A DNA stretch of 32,766 bases from Caryophanales bacterium UBA7057 (GTDB lineage Bacteria > Bacillota_I > Bacilli_A > RF39 > UBA660), in the NCBI GenBank assembly GCA_002493865.1, contig DLAC01000042.1:1-32766 (forward strand), written 5' to 3'. The notes beneath the pieces were generated by a model. That model saw only the letters and a list, made by a program, of their open reading frames with translations, was not told the origin of the DNA and did not search any database. Below are positions 1 through 7,019 of this stretch, one piece after another. Numbering within the stretch: position 1 is the first letter of the stretch; every line of letters starts with the position of its first letter. Made by a program: the position numbers and the translations under genes.

Positions 1-30
1 ATTTAAAAAATATAGAAAGGAATTTAATTT

Positions 31-549
31 ATGCTTATAGCAAGAGAATTTAAAAAAGAAGATAAACCCCAATTATTGGATATGATAAATGAAATAAATA
101 ATTTTGATAGTAATTTTGAAGGATTATCAAATATTAAGAAAATAGATGATTATGACTCTTTTTTAGAACAGCTAGAAAAAAATAAACACCAAGAATTAAT
201 AAAATCTGAATACTCTCCTCAAACAACATTTGGCGTATTTAATGATAATAAATTGGTAGGTGGATTTAATTTAAGGCATATAATCAAAGGGGAACTTATT
301 AATCATGGTGGTAATATTGGTTATCTAATAAGACCAAGCGAAAGAAAAAAAGGATATGGAACTTTAATGTTAGGGTTGGCTTTAGAAAAAGCAAAAGAAA
401 TCGGTCTTGAAAAAGTATTGGTTAGTTGTAGAGAAGATAATATGGCTTCAGCAAAAGTAATTGAAAATAATGACGGAATATATGAAAATAGTTATTATGA
501 TGAAAAATTAGATAATACATATAAAAGATATTGGATATATTTGAAATAA
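31..549 (+). CDS. GNAT-family N-acetyltransferase
   Basis: A 172-residue protein with the GNAT fold, which transfers an acetyl group from acetyl-CoA to an amine. The acetyl-CoA-binding motif A is visible as RKKGYGTLML near residue 112, preceded by the beta-4 strand GGNIGYLIRP and followed by the motif B helix with SCREDNMASAKVIE. The substrate cannot be told from sequence. AGAAAGG lies about 10 bases before the ATG. The gene ends 15 bases before rbgA and may be co-transcribed with it. It is richer in A+T and Asn/Lys codons than rbgA, which could mean a different history, though this was judged by eye only. Confidence 0.85.
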   Translation: MLIAREFKKEDKPQLLDMINEINNFDSNFEGLSNIKKIDDYDSFLEQLEKNKHQELIKSEYSPQTTFGVFNDNKLVGGFNLRHIIKGELINHGGNIGYLIRPSERKKGYGTLMLGLALEKAKEIGLEKVLVSCREDNMASAKVIENNDGIYENSYYDEKLDNTYKRYWIYLK

Positions 550-564
550 AGGAAGTGAAAAGTG

Positions 565-1449
565 ATGGAAAATAATCGACAAAATTCGACAAATATAAAC
601 TGGTACCCAGGACACATGGCAAAGACACGAAGAGAAATTGCTGAAAAGATGTCATTAATTGACATTGTTTATGAGGTAATTGATGCAAGGATGCCACTGA
701 GTTCTAAAATCGTAGATATAGACTCTTTAATCAAAGGAAAACCTAAAATATTAATTGTTACAAAATACGATTTATGTGATAAAAAGGAAACAGATACAAT
801 TCTAGAATTTTATAAAAAACAAGGATATCAAGTGGTTCCAGTAGATTTATTAACGGGGAAAAATGTTTCCATGATTGTTTCTTTAACAAAAGAGTGTATG
901 ACGGAGATGAACCTAAAACGAAAAGAAAAGGGAATGAAGCCACGTTCAATTCGTGCTTTAATCGTAGGAAGTCCAAATGTAGGAAAAAGTACATTAATTA
1001 ATCGTCTAGTAGGAAAGAAAGCAACTGTCATTGGAAATCGCCCAGGAGTTACAAAAAATTTAGGATGGATTCGAATCCATAGAGATATCGAACTCTTAGA
1101 TTCTCCGGGAATATTATGGCCAAAACTTGAAAATCAAAAACAAGCGACAATTCTTGCTTGCTTTTCTGCAATCCGTGAAGAGATTCTAGATGTTTCTGTA
1201 CTTGCTACCTTTATTTTAAAAATATTGATGGAATATTATCCGGAACGATTATTGAATCGATATGGGCTAGATACGATTGATTTTTCTGACATAGAACCAA
1301 CCTTATCTACCATTGCCAAAAAGCGTGGGGCTTTAGCAAAGGGTGGAGAATTTGACTACGATAAGGTTTATCAATTAATTGTGAGAGATTTTAAAGAAGG
1401 TATGTTTGGTCCTATTACATTAGATCGATTAGAGGAAAGAGAAGAATAA
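565..1449 (+). CDS. rbgA: Ribosome biogenesis GTPase RbgA (YlqF)
   Basis: A circularly permuted GTPase that in Bacillus drives late assembly of the 50S subunit. The motifs run in permuted order: G4-like TKYDL near residue 71, G1 GSPNVGKST at 135-143, then G3 DSPG. The C-terminal helical RNA-binding region follows. The length of 294 residues is normal for the family. I chose ATG 565 because GGAAG at 551-555 is well spaced for it; an in-frame GTG at 562 is the alternative. In B. subtilis rbgA is directly followed by rnhB. Here a lytic transglycosylase gene sits between them, behind its own terminator. Confidence 0.95.
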   Translation: MENNRQNSTNINWYPGHMAKTRREIAEKMSLIDIVYEVIDARMPLSSKIVDIDSLIKGKPKILIVTKYDLCDKKETDTILEFYKKQGYQVVPVDLLTGKNVSMIVSLTKECMTEMNLKRKEKGMKPRSIRALIVGSPNVGKSTLINRLVGKKATVIGNRPGVTKNLGWIRIHRDIELLDSPGILWPKLENQKQATILACFSAIREEILDVSVLATFILKILMEYYPERLLNRYGLDTIDFSDIEPTLSTIAKKRGALAKGGEFDYDKVYQLIVRDFKEGMFGPITLDRLEEREE

Positions 1450-1480
1450 ATTTTATTTGTAAAGTTTTGTCTTCTTTTTC
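1441..1480 (+). terminator. Rho-independent terminator after rbgA
   Basis: GAAGA (1441-1445) pairs with TCTTC (1470-1474). An inner stem, 1448-1455 with 1460-1467, has one G-U pair, and the two stems are separated by a 2x2 internal loop. A T-rich run follows. The hairpin overlaps the end of rbgA. Confidence 0.55.
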
Positions 1481-1538
1481 TTTTTCTTTTTAATTAAGGA
1501 ATGTTTTAGTATATAATGGACTTAAAGTGGGTGATTCT

Positions 1539-2687
1539 ATGAATGAAAATGTATTGGATATAGAAGAAAAAGTATATTTGAAAAATCCAAATAAAGATGT
1601 AAAAAAAAGAGTATTAAAAATTGTAAGAGAAGAATTAGATTATCTTTTAGAAATTGAGGAAGATGGTATCATTGTACACGAGATAAGAACCAAAGATATT
1701 GATTCCATGAAACAGCAATTTGAGGGAATTGCCGAAGAAGTGAACTTATATTGGCAAGATAAAACTGGTGCAATGAATATTCGATTGAATTCCAAGGAAG
1801 CTCAAACAGAAATCATTCAATTGGTAAATTATGCATCTTATCCCAAGGATGTTGTATTTAAAACAACGCTAGAAGCTATTAAAAAACAAGAAGAATTACC
1901 CAAGAAAATAGTGGATGAAAAAACCGCTACAGAAATATTGCTTAGTAGAATGAAAAAATTTGTGATTGGTGCAACAGCACTTGGTATTGGTTGTGTTTTA
2001 TACGCCTTTCATATAGATTCTGATGTAGATACATTGAATGAAATTACTCGCATTGAATCAGACTTTCAAAAGGAAGATGAAGATGTAGAATTAGTTCCTG
2101 AGGAAAGCAAAGTAGTGATGAATCCTATTTCCAATTCCGATTTTTCTATGGAGAAAGAAGATTTAGAAGAAAACTCAAAAGTGGATTCAAAAAGCAATAT
2201 GTTATATTTATATAATCAACCTCTTTTACCAACTGATTTAAATATCTATATGTATCAAATGGCCGAAAAGTATAATATTCCTTATATTTCTTTAATGTCG
2301 ATTGCTCATGTAGAGTCCGATGGCAAGTTTGATAATCATGCGAAGGTTGGTTGCAGTGGGGATGAAGGCATTATGCAAATTAATCCTGCTAATTATCCAG
2401 CATTATTTGAAGCACTGGGATATACTCCTGATCAAATTAAAAATGATGATAAAGTAAACATTGAATGTGCCGCTTATATTTTAGAAGATATTTGTACAAG
2501 AAATGTTCGTCGAAATGGAATCGTGAATATGGATGAAGTGTATCGTGAATATAATGGTGGGGGAAACTTTGAAAATGTTCCTGCGACTCTAGATTATCTG
2601 TCAAAAATCAATTCATCAATTGAACAATATTATAATTCGGATCATTTAATCTCAGTGGAAGTTCCAAGCCTAGGAGTTAGCAAATGA
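1539..2687 (+). CDS. Membrane-anchored lytic transglycosylase (SLT domain)
   Basis: A predicted peptidoglycan-cleaving enzyme of 382 residues. An N-terminal cytoplasmic domain of about 140 residues (unrecognised, charged) is followed by one membrane helix at about 142-160, an acidic linker, and a C-terminal SLT/goose-lysozyme-like domain from about 230. The likely catalytic Glu is E259 in HVESDG. GIMQINP and EYNGGG match the conserved SLT motifs. ATG 1539 is preferred over GTG 1527 because GTGGGTGA lies just before it; a TATAAT at 1512-1517 may be the -10 box. The stop overlaps the rnhB start (ATGA), so the two are translationally coupled. The N-in/hydrolase-out layout is shared with the SleB-like protein at 25005. 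Confidence 0.85.
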   Translation: MNENVLDIEEKVYLKNPNKDVKKRVLKIVREELDYLLEIEEDGIIVHEIRTKDIDSMKQQFEGIAEEVNLYWQDKTGAMNIRLNSKEAQTEIIQLVNYASYPKDVVFKTTLEAIKKQEELPKKIVDEKTATEILLSRMKKFVIGATALGIGCVLYAFHIDSDVDTLNEITRIESDFQKEDEDVELVPEESKVVMNPISNSDFSMEKEDLEENSKVDSKSNMLYLYNQPLLPTDLNIYMYQMAEKYNIPYISLMSIAHVESDGKFDNHAKVGCSGDEGIMQINPANYPALFEALGYTPDQIKNDDKVNIECAAYILEDICTRNVRRNGIVNMDEVYREYNGGGNFENVPATLDYLSKINSSIEQYYNSDHLISVEVPSLGVSK

Positions 2688-3310
2688 AAACAGAAGTAGA
2701 TCTTTATCAATTTGAACATGAGTTATGGAGCAATGGTATTCAATTTGTTGCCGGAGTGGATGAGGTAGGAAGAGGACCTTTAATTGGACCGGTTGTAACT
2801 GCTTGTGTGATTCTACCACATGACTTTGTCTTGGAGGGATTAACGGACTCTAAAAAATTAACTGAAAAGAAACGAGAACAATTCTACCAATATATTATGG
2901 AGCATGCACTGAGTGTATCCATTGGCATGAAGGATGAAAAAGTAATTGACGAAGTGAATATTTATGAAGCAACCAAATTAGCAATGTATGAAGCGATTGA
3001 ACAGGCTCCTATCAAACCAGAACATGTACTGATCGATGCTATGAAATTAGAGCAATTAGAAATGCCTAGTACTTCAATTATCAAAGGAGACGCAAAAAGT
3101 ATTTCCATCGCAGCGGCTTCTGTCATTGCCAAAGTAACACGTGATCGAATGATGATTGAATTAGATAAGAAGTATCCCATGTATGGATTTAAAAGCCATA
3201 AAGGATATCCAACCAAAAAACATGTAGAGGCAATTTTAAAGTATGGCTTGATTGATGGATACCGAAAAACATTTAAGCCGATATCAACAATTTTGTCAGA
3301 AAGAAAATAA
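2684..3310 (+). CDS. rnhB: Ribonuclease HII
   Basis: Cleaves the RNA strand of RNA-DNA hybrids and removes single ribonucleotides from DNA. GVDEVGRGPLIGPV at residues 24-37 carries the first two catalytic acids (D26, E27). DSKKLTEKKRE and the later LIDAMKL and SIAAASVIAKVTRD segments are typical of type 2 RNase H. The 208-residue length is normal. The start overlaps the stop of the transglycosylase gene by 4 bases. Confidence 0.96.
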   Translation: MKTEVDLYQFEHELWSNGIQFVAGVDEVGRGPLIGPVVTACVILPHDFVLEGLTDSKKLTEKKREQFYQYIMEHALSVSIGMKDEKVIDEVNIYEATKLAMYEAIEQAPIKPEHVLIDAMKLEQLEMPSTSIIKGDAKSISIAAASVIAKVTRDRMMIELDKKYPMYGFKSHKGYPTKKHVEAILKYGLIDGYRKTFKPISTILSERK

Positions 3311-3336
3311 AAAAATAAAATTCGTCAAAATAAAAG

Positions 3337-3360
3337 AAAAGTAATCTCTGATTGCTTTTT
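3337..3360 (+). terminator. Terminator after rnhB
   Basis: A 9-bp stem with one G-U pair (3337-3345 with 3349-3357), a 3-base loop, and a T run. Confidence 0.6.
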
Positions 3361-3376
3361 GTTTGAAAGTGTTGAT

Positions 3377-3405
3377 TGATATAAAAAGATTTTTGCGCAT
3401 ACAAT
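3377..3405 (+). promoter_or_regulatory. Sigma-E-like (mother-cell) promoter of the SOD gene
   Basis: The -35-like TGATATA (3377-3383) is separated by 14 bases from CATACAAT (3398-3405). The latter matches the Bacillus sigma-E -10 consensus CATACAnT at every defined position. No sigma-A pair is evident in this 60-base gap. The strong SD AGGAGG at 3411 follows. The assignment rests on the B. subtilis consensus. Confidence 0.5.
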
Positions 3406-3422
3406 TAAACAGGAGGAATTAT

Positions 3423-4046
3423 ATGTATCAGCCAATTCAACTTTCTTATGATTTTTCATCATTCACTTCTGCATTATCTGAAAGAACTTTAAAAAACCAT
3501 TATGAGGGACATTATTTAAGATATGTGAATCAACTGAATCAATTACTGATCAGTCAAAATTTTTCATTCAATTATGAACCATCCCTTTTGTATCGAAATA
3601 TTGATGCTTTTCCTATTGCCATTCGCGATGGTATTCTCTTTCAAACAGGAGGCGTTTTAAATCATGAATTGTACTTTCAAAGTATCACTCCTACAAAAAT
3701 AGAAGTTCCTGAACCATTAAAATCAAAGTTAACTGAAAAATATGGGGGAATCGGTGAATTTGAAGACAGACTCTTTTCTTTAGCAGCAGAACTACCTGGA
3801 TCAGGATATACCTTTTTAGCAGTCAACAATAATAATGATTTAATACTACTAAATCTAGCCAATCAAGATTCTCCCTATATGTACGGAATGATTCCTATCT
3901 TAGCCTTTGATGTTTGGGAACATAGTTATTATTTAGACTATTTAAATCATCGAGCAGGGTATCTAGAAAAAATGATTCCATTCTTGAACTATCAGCACAT
4001 GAATCGATTATATGAACAAGTACTAAAGAAGCACAAAACAATCTAG
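3423..4046 (+). CDS. sodA: Fe/Mn-family superoxide dismutase (Mn-type residues)
   Basis: Converts superoxide to oxygen and hydrogen peroxide. The 207-residue protein aligns with the family end to end although it is divergent. Metal ligands H26, H81, D163 and H167 (in FDVWEHSYYL) are present, as are second-sphere H30 and Y34. Gly at position 77 together with Gln148 in ANQDSP is the pattern of Mn rather than Fe enzymes, so Mn or cambialistic use is likely. ATG 3423 is fixed by AGGAGGAATT 3 bases before it; longer in-frame starts upstream lack a ribosome site. The gene is monocistronic, between terminators. The sigma-E-like promoter suggests sporulation expression, perhaps linked to coat chemistry (inference). 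Confidence 0.85.
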   Translation: MYQPIQLSYDFSSFTSALSERTLKNHYEGHYLRYVNQLNQLLISQNFSFNYEPSLLYRNIDAFPIAIRDGILFQTGGVLNHELYFQSITPTKIEVPEPLKSKLTEKYGGIGEFEDRLFSLAAELPGSGYTFLAVNNNNDLILLNLANQDSPYMYGMIPILAFDVWEHSYYLDYLNHRAGYLEKMIPFLNYQHMNRLYEQVLKKHKTI

Positions 4047-4062
4047 TACTCGTTTTTTTTTT
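4016..4062 (+). terminator. Terminator after SOD gene
   Basis: AGTACT (4019-4024) pairs with AGTACT (4045-4050), extended by two further pairs beyond one mismatch. The loop is 20 bases and a long T tract follows. It overlaps the end of the coding region. Confidence 0.5.
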
Positions 4063-4084
4063 TGTAATTTTTTTAATTGAATTG

Positions 4085-4114
4085 TTGACATATGACAAGC
4101 TGTCATCATATAAT
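4085..4114 (+). promoter_or_regulatory. Consensus sigma-A promoter for the tetR-ABC operon
   Basis: TTGACA (4085-4090), an 18-base spacer and TATAAT (4109-4114): both boxes are perfect. It lies 37 bases before the regulator's ATG. Confidence 0.8.
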
Positions 4115-4137
4115 GAAAAGGTATGGCGATTTGTCAT
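4091..4137 (+). promoter_or_regulatory. Candidate TetR operator half-sites
   Basis: ATGACA-AGC-TGTCAT (4092-4106) is a perfect 6-bp inverted repeat lying between the -35 and -10 boxes. TTGTCATA recurs at 4131-4138, downstream of the -10, as the reverse complement of TATGACAA at 4091-4098. The position fits autorepression by steric block, as is usual for TetR regulators. This is a sequence-only inference. Confidence 0.45.
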
Positions 4138-4150
4138 AAAGAGGTGGTTT

Positions 4151-4780
4151 ATGCCAACAAAAACATTTTTTCATTTACCTTTAGAAAAACAGGAAAAATT
4201 ATTAGATGCGGGAGAAAGGGAGTTCTCTCGAGTTGATTTTTCTTTAAGTTCTATTAATCGAATCATTCAAGATGCAGGGGTTTCTAGGGGAAGTTTCTAT
4301 ATGTATTTTGAAGATAAAGAGGATTTATATTTCTATATTTTAGAAAAGTACATGACAAAAACGTATCACAGATTGTTAAAAAATATTGAAAAGTGTAGGG
4401 GAGACTTTATTCAAGCATTTGAACTTCTGTATGAAACATTAATAGAATCTTGTTTTACAAAGGAAAAAGGAAAATTATTTAAAAATATGTTTTTAAATAT
4501 GAGATTTACAACAGAGAAGAAAATAAAACTAAAACCACCCAAAGATGTAATTAGAAAGAATCATCAAGAAATTTTAAACTATATAGATAAGAACCTTTAT
4601 AATTACCAATCAGAAGAAGAACTCTTTGATATTTTTTCACTCGTAATGTTAGTGACGATGAGTTCAGTTACTTATACATTAATCAATCCTTTAGAAAAGG
4701 ATAGAGAAAAAACAAATTACTGCAGACGATTAGAAATAATTAGGACAGGTATTTTAAGGAGGAAAGATAATAATGTTTAA
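4151..4780 (+). CDS. TetR/AcrR-family transcriptional regulator
   Basis: A 209-residue protein with an N-terminal TetR helix-turn-helix at about residues 15-60 (SLSSINRIIQDAGVSRGSFY, then YFEDKEDLYF) and a divergent C-terminal ligand/dimer domain. ATG 4151 is preceded by GAGGTGG. The longer frame from TTG 4082 would be translated across the promoter and is rejected. The gene overlaps the downstream ABC exporter gene by 8 bases. It is therefore most likely the local repressor of the exporter, responding to a transported compound. The ligand is unknown. Confidence 0.9.
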   Translation: MPTKTFFHLPLEKQEKLLDAGEREFSRVDFSLSSINRIIQDAGVSRGSFYMYFEDKEDLYFYILEKYMTKTYHRLLKNIEKCRGDFIQAFELLYETLIESCFTKEKGKLFKNMFLNMRFTTEKKIKLKPPKDVIRKNHQEILNYIDKNLYNYQSEEELFDIFSLVMLVTMSSVTYTLINPLEKDREKTNYCRRLEIIRTGILRRKDNNV

Positions 4781-7019
4781 AATATTTGGTTATTTAAAGA
4801 AATCTATTTTGCCAATTTTAATTATCATTGGATTATTAATTGTAATGGCAATTTGTGATCTTACTTTACCAGATTATACTTCTAGAATTATTAATGTGGG
4901 TGTTCAGCAAGGTGGAATTGAAGAGGTTGCACCTACAGCGATTTTAAAAACTTCATTAGAAGATATTTTACTTTTTGTAGATGACTCTAAAAAACAGACA
5001 GTTTTAGATCATTATCGTTTGGTAGATAAGAATTCTATGACAGAAAAGGAATATCAAAAATTAGTAAAAAAATATCCAAAATTAGAAAGTGAAGAAGTTT
5101 ATTTACTAGAAAAAACTTCAAAAAAGGAAAGAGAAGAACTGGAAGAAATTCTAACGCAGCCAATGTTAATTTATTATATGGTATCTTCAGATACAGAGGA
5201 GAGTAAACAAATTCAAGAAAGATTAAAAGCATCTTTTCCACAAGAATTACAAAATTTTTCATTAATGGATCTTTTTCATATGGCACCGAGTGAAGAACTC
5301 TCTACCATTCGAAAAGGTTTTTCTGATCAACTAGAGGGATTTCCAGAATCAATTGCGACACAGAGTGCCATTGCTTCTGTAAAGGTAGAATATCAGAAAC
5401 TAGAGATGAATGTTGACAAAATTCAAACGAATTATATTTTTACATCTGGCGCTAAGATGCTTGGAATTGCTTTATTAAATATGGCTTTGGCAATTTCTGT
5501 TGGCTTTTTTGGGGCGAGAACTGCTGCAAAACTTGCCAGGGATTTAAGAAATGCTGTCTTTGAGAAAACAATGAAATTTGGAACCACAGAATTTAAATCA
5601 TTTGGAGTAGCATCTTTAATTACACGTACAACCAATGATATCCAACAGGTACAAATGGTTATGGTGTTTATGCTACGTATCATGTTTTATGCACCAATCA
5701 TTGGGGTTGGAGGTGTTATCAAAGCCATGGATGCAAACTCTTCGATGGCATGGATTATTGCCGTTGCAGTTCTTGCTATTATGGTGTTAATGATTTTCAT
5801 GTTTACTTTGGTAATGCCAAAATTCAAAGTAGTACAAAAATTAATTGATCGATTAAATCAAGTAACTCGTGAGATTCTAAGTGGAATTCCAGTCATCCGT
5901 GCATTTAGTAATCAAAAGAAGGAAGAAGCCCGTTTTGATAAAGCAAACAGCGATTTAAGAAGGACTACGTTATTTGTAGATCGCGTGATGACAATGTTAA
6001 TGCCAACGATTATGTTTATCATGAATGCAATTAGTATTTTAATTATATGGAAAGGGGCCCACGGAATTGATGCTGGTGTTATGCAAGTAGGAGACATGCT
6101 CGCATTTATTCAATATACAATGCAAATCGTCATGGCATTCATTATGGTTTCAATGTTCTCCATCATGTTCCCAAGAGCCAATGTTTCAGCCAATCGTATT
6201 GCAGAAGTATTAAGAACAACACCTGCAGTTTTAGAATCTTCTCGTCCAAAGACATTCAGTAAGCGTGTACGAGGGCTTGTAGAATTCAAGAACGTAAACT
6301 TTAAATATCCAGATTCCGATGAAGATGTGTTAACGGATATTACCTTTACAGCAGAGCCAGGAAAAACAACGGCATTTATTGGTTCTACTGGAAGTGGAAA
6401 GAGTACACTGATTAACCTAATTCCTAGATTTTTCGATGTCAGTGGAGGAGAAATCTTAGTCGATGGTGTAAATATCAAAGATGTAAAACTTCAAGAATTA
6501 CATGAAAAAATAGGATTTGTTCCACAAAAAGGAATTTTATTTTCGGGAACCATTGCTTCTAATATCGGTTATGGGAAACAGGATATTACAAAAGAAGAAA
6601 TCATACGTGCTGCGAGAATTGCTCAGGCAGAAGAATTTATCGAAGAGAAGAAGAAAAAATATGATTCGAGTGTATCTCAAGGTGGAACGAACGTATCTGG
6701 AGGGCAAAAACAAAGATTATCGATTGCTCGTGCAATTGCAACAAATCCAGAAATCTATATTTTCGATGATAGTTTTTCAGCTCTTGACTTTAAAACAGAT
6801 GCCGAGCTTCGTAAAGCATTAAAGAAAGAAACAAAAGATGCAACTGTTTTAATTGTTGCCCAAAGAATTAGTACAATTCTTCATGCAGATCAAATTATTG
6901 TTTTAAATGAAGGAAAGATTGTTGGAAAGGGTACACATAAACAATTGCTAAAATCTTGCCCAATCTATAAAGAAATTGCTTCTAGTCAATTAACAAAGGA
7001 GGAGTTAGAAAATGAGTAG
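4773..7019 (+). CDS. ABC exporter subunit A (degenerate ATPase site, large external insert)
   Basis: A 748-residue half-transporter: membrane domain, then nucleotide-binding domain. Walker A GSTGSGKST is at 537-545 and the signature is VSGGQ. Walker B ends in FDDS, so the catalytic Glu is Asp666, and the H-loop His is Gln697 (VAQRIST). Its own ATP site is thus degenerate, as in heterodimeric exporters of the BmrCD/TM287-288 kind. Between membrane helices 1 and 2 (about residues 45-225) lies a long hydrophilic, mostly helical insert expected outside the cell. A good SD (GGAGG) precedes ATG 4773. Likely role: multidrug or peptide/lipid export; the substrate is not predictable. Confidence 0.92.
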   Translation: MFKIFGYLKKSILPILIIIGLLIVMAICDLTLPDYTSRIINVGVQQGGIEEVAPTAILKTSLEDILLFVDDSKKQTVLDHYRLVDKNSMTEKEYQKLVKKYPKLESEEVYLLEKTSKKEREELEEILTQPMLIYYMVSSDTEESKQIQERLKASFPQELQNFSLMDLFHMAPSEELSTIRKGFSDQLEGFPESIATQSAIASVKVEYQKLEMNVDKIQTNYIFTSGAKMLGIALLNMALAISVGFFGARTAAKLARDLRNAVFEKTMKFGTTEFKSFGVASLITRTTNDIQQVQMVMVFMLRIMFYAPIIGVGGVIKAMDANSSMAWIIAVAVLAIMVLMIFMFTLVMPKFKVVQKLIDRLNQVTREILSGIPVIRAFSNQKKEEARFDKANSDLRRTTLFVDRVMTMLMPTIMFIMNAISILIIWKGAHGIDAGVMQVGDMLAFIQYTMQIVMAFIMVSMFSIMFPRANVSANRIAEVLRTTPAVLESSRPKTFSKRVRGLVEFKNVNFKYPDSDEDVLTDITFTAEPGKTTAFIGSTGSGKSTLINLIPRFFDVSGGEILVDGVNIKDVKLQELHEKIGFVPQKGILFSGTIASNIGYGKQDITKEEIIRAARIAQAEEFIEEKKKKYDSSVSQGGTNVSGGQKQRLSIARAIATNPEIYIFDDSFSALDFKTDAELRKALKKETKDATVLIVAQRISTILHADQIIVLNEGKIVGKGTHKQLLKSCPIYKEIASSQLTKEELENE

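Noticed and set aside
2683..2689. Mollicute genetic code (TGA as Trp)
   Set aside because: TGA serves as the stop for the transglycosylase, rimM and trmD genes, and Trp is encoded by TGG throughout.
6110..6478. Minus-strand open frame of 122 codons inside ABC subunit A
   Set aside because: It is antisense to a highly conserved nucleotide-binding domain, has no ribosome site, and its translation looks like a shadow frame. The same applies to other antisense frames in ABC, pyr and hydrolase genes.
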